Below, piece after piece: positions 62,249 to 64,000 of a DNA stretch of 64,000 nt. Location: contig CAJFCV020000002.1 of the NCBI GenBank assembly GCA_904066235.2, positions 9,362,001-9,426,000 of the forward strand, given 5' to 3'. The notes below the pieces were generated by a model. That model saw only the letters and a list, made by a program, of their open reading frames with translations. It made no database searches and was not told the DNA's origin. The position numbers and the translations under genes are program-made. The DNA comes from Bursaphelenchus xylophilus (taxonomy: Eukaryota > Nematoda > Chromadorea > Rhabditida > Aphelenchoididae). How positions within the stretch are numbered: the stretch's first letter is position 1; each line of letters opens with the position of its first letter.

Positions 62249-64000
62249 ATGACCACCGGCCGGCGAAAGAGCACAGGGCCCAGAGTGAACGTCAACGTCC
62301 ATCATGGAGAGAATATTTTTGTAATCTACACAGCTTTGCCCATCAAATATGAGGAACTTGAAAATTCCATCCGGCATGCCTGCGGATTCCGGCAAAAGGA
62401 GGAAATTGCTCTTCGCATTGTGGATTCTGATGGTATGTTGGTTTTGAATTGGCTTATTGTGATGTTTAGGTGATCCCGTGACGATTGAGAATCAACATGA
62501 TCTGAATGAAGTCATGTTTTTCACCAAAACGCCGGATGTTGTTGTTCATGTTGGTCAGGTGGGCACAAATTCGGATACAAGCAGTGGAGATAATGGTAAA
62601 TGAGGGAGAGAGTTTTTATATTGGTTATGATACTATTATGCATCTTTTTGAGTCGTTTTGATCTTGTTTTAAGTCTGTTTTGGACATCAGGTTCATCTAA
62701 ATCAAGGTAAAATTGAGAATTAAAAATTTCCATGCCGTTTTGAAAGAAGACAATCCTCGTTTTGGTTCTATATTTCGAAATGTACTGACGAAATTTTTAC
62801 AGTCCCAGTCCACCGGCGCGGTGCTCGTCGTCAAAACAAAGTCTACACAATATGTGGCCATCGGTTCGAAGTAAAGCGGCCCGAGAAACGCATGGATTGT
62901 GAAATATGCGGTGATGTAATTTGGGGTCTGGGCCGAGGAGGTCTCAAATGCATGGATTGTACCGCATATGTCCATAAAAAATGTCACAAATACCTGTGCA
63001 AGCCCTGCGACGGGATGAATAAGGACATTTTGAAGATGAAACATGACTGGGACTTGAATTTTGATCGACTTCAGATTGAGGTAAGGGCTTTGAAAGGATG
63101 ATTTTTGATTTGAATGGGATTTGAGGCGATTTGAACTGGTTGCGGGCGATTTTTGGGTGAAAATGTGGGATTTTATACCTAAAATAAGGTAATTTTGAAA
63201 TTTCTTGGTGGTTTTTAAAGTTTTTGTTTTGAAATTTGTCTTAAATTGTTGCATTTGGTGTAAAATACGATTTTAATTGTTTTTCCATCAAATTATTATT
63301 ATTTTTGCTATCAAATTTATGTTGCACTTGACATCAACTACTAAAAAATTTTTTCAGAGATTGGAACCAACAAAACAAAGAAATCCCCTGGATGATTATG
63401 ACCTTCTCAAAGTCCTGGGTCGAGGATCATATGCCAAAGTTTTCCAAGCTCAGCATCGAAGAACCAAGGAGATTGTGGCCTTGAAAACCATTAACAAAAC
63501 CATGTTTCTGGAGGAAGATGAGGACTTGGATTGGCTTCAAACAGAGAAGTCGGTGTTTGAGACGGCCTCAAATCACCCATTCTTGGTTGGATTACACTCC
63601 TGCTTTCAGGTAATTGGGTGTTTTGGGGGAAAAAGTCATTTTTTGTCATGGAGAAGATAAATTTTGAAGGATTTTTAATGAAAAGGAGTGAAGTTGTAGA
63701 TTGCTTTTTTATGACATTTTCTGGGATTTTGGATAGTAATTTGCTTTGAATTTTGGGATTTGAAGTGCTTTTTATATTATTTTAGACATTAAAACTTTTT
63801 TGAATTAAAAAATTTTTTTTTATTTTATTGGCTCTATATTGTCATAAATGAACGAAAATCCAATTTCAGACGGAATCCCATCTTTTCTTTGTCATTGAAT
63901 TTGTCTCCGGCGGAGATTTGATGTTCCACATGCAGCAGCAAAGAAGGCTCTCTGAAGACCACACCCGCTTCTATTCCGCCGAAATTATTTTGGCATTACA
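62249..64000 (+). CDS. Atypical protein kinase C, tandem copy 2 (3'-truncated by window)
   Basis: Five exons visible (62249-62432, 62470-62595, 62803-63080, 63358-63609, 63870 to the window end), 323 residues in frame with no stops. The order is as in copy 1: PB1 (RIVDSDGDPVTI), pseudosubstrate HRRGARRQ, a complete C1 with all Cys/His, then the kinase with GRGSYAKV and VALK. Differences from copy 1: Trp to Gln after the pseudosubstrate arginines, EEDEDLDW instead of EEDDLDW, an extra 260-bp intron after LHSCFQ, and a divergent linker between C1 and kinase. First and second intron positions are the same as in copy 1. Catalytic residues downstream are not visible, so activity cannot be judged. 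Confidence 0.93.

Overview
This is eukaryotic DNA, most likely from a chromadorean (rhabditid-type) nematode. Evidence: many short AT-rich introns with GT..(T)TTTCAG or TTTTAG ends, a family 92 (DUF23) glycosyltransferase of the type greatly expanded in nematodes, an arginine kinase, a kinesin-13 (KLP-7 type), an atypical PKC (PKC-3 type), and 3' splice acceptors a few bases before some start codons, as expected for spliced-leader trans-splicing. I cannot name the species. There are no prokaryotic features.

Layout, left to right. (1) 213-9137 (+): 3' part of a very large low-complexity, coiled-coil, Q/N-rich protein. (2) 9329-12915 (+): type II membrane GT92 glycosyltransferase, followed by a 135-bp tandem repeat that copied its stop codon. 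(3) 14320-16343: Tc1/mariner-type element with a small LTR-like retroelement nested in it. (4) 17374-23562 (+): kinesin-13, with introns full of palindromic elements. (5) 24686-32206 (-): five-exon secreted Cys-rich protein; its 3.9-kb intron holds an opposite-strand two-exon gene for another small secreted protein (27534-29201). (6) 32618-35497 (+): arginine kinase, divergent from (5). (7) 37487-39777 (+): Achaete-scute-type bHLH factor. (8) 40022-46124 (+): 857-residue thioredoxin-fold membrane protein, TXNDC11-like. (9) 46125-51352: no convincing gene, but a 1-kb palindrome, a near-perfect 88-nt hairpin and GC-rich islands. (10) 51353-54267 (-): KRI1-type ribosome biogenesis factor. (11) 55946-60169 (+) and 62249-64000+ (+): two tandem atypical PKC genes, the second cut off by the window end.

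The genes look like ordinary, functionally unrelated neighbours. The only pair that clearly belongs together is the aPKC duplication, whose second copy has a changed pseudosubstrate, an extra intron and a one-residue insertion.

The most unusual content is the repeat landscape. Several sequence-unrelated families of inverted-repeat elements share the terminus CA(A/G)GG and a 3-bp TNA target duplication. The largest of them each enclose tRNA-like modules with good A and B boxes. They are nested, and two insertions can be checked against empty sites inside the window. A separate 246-bp hairpin family with TA duplications sits exactly at the centre of a larger 910-bp palindrome. Together these make the introns rich in long inverted repeats that would fold into dsRNA when transcribed.
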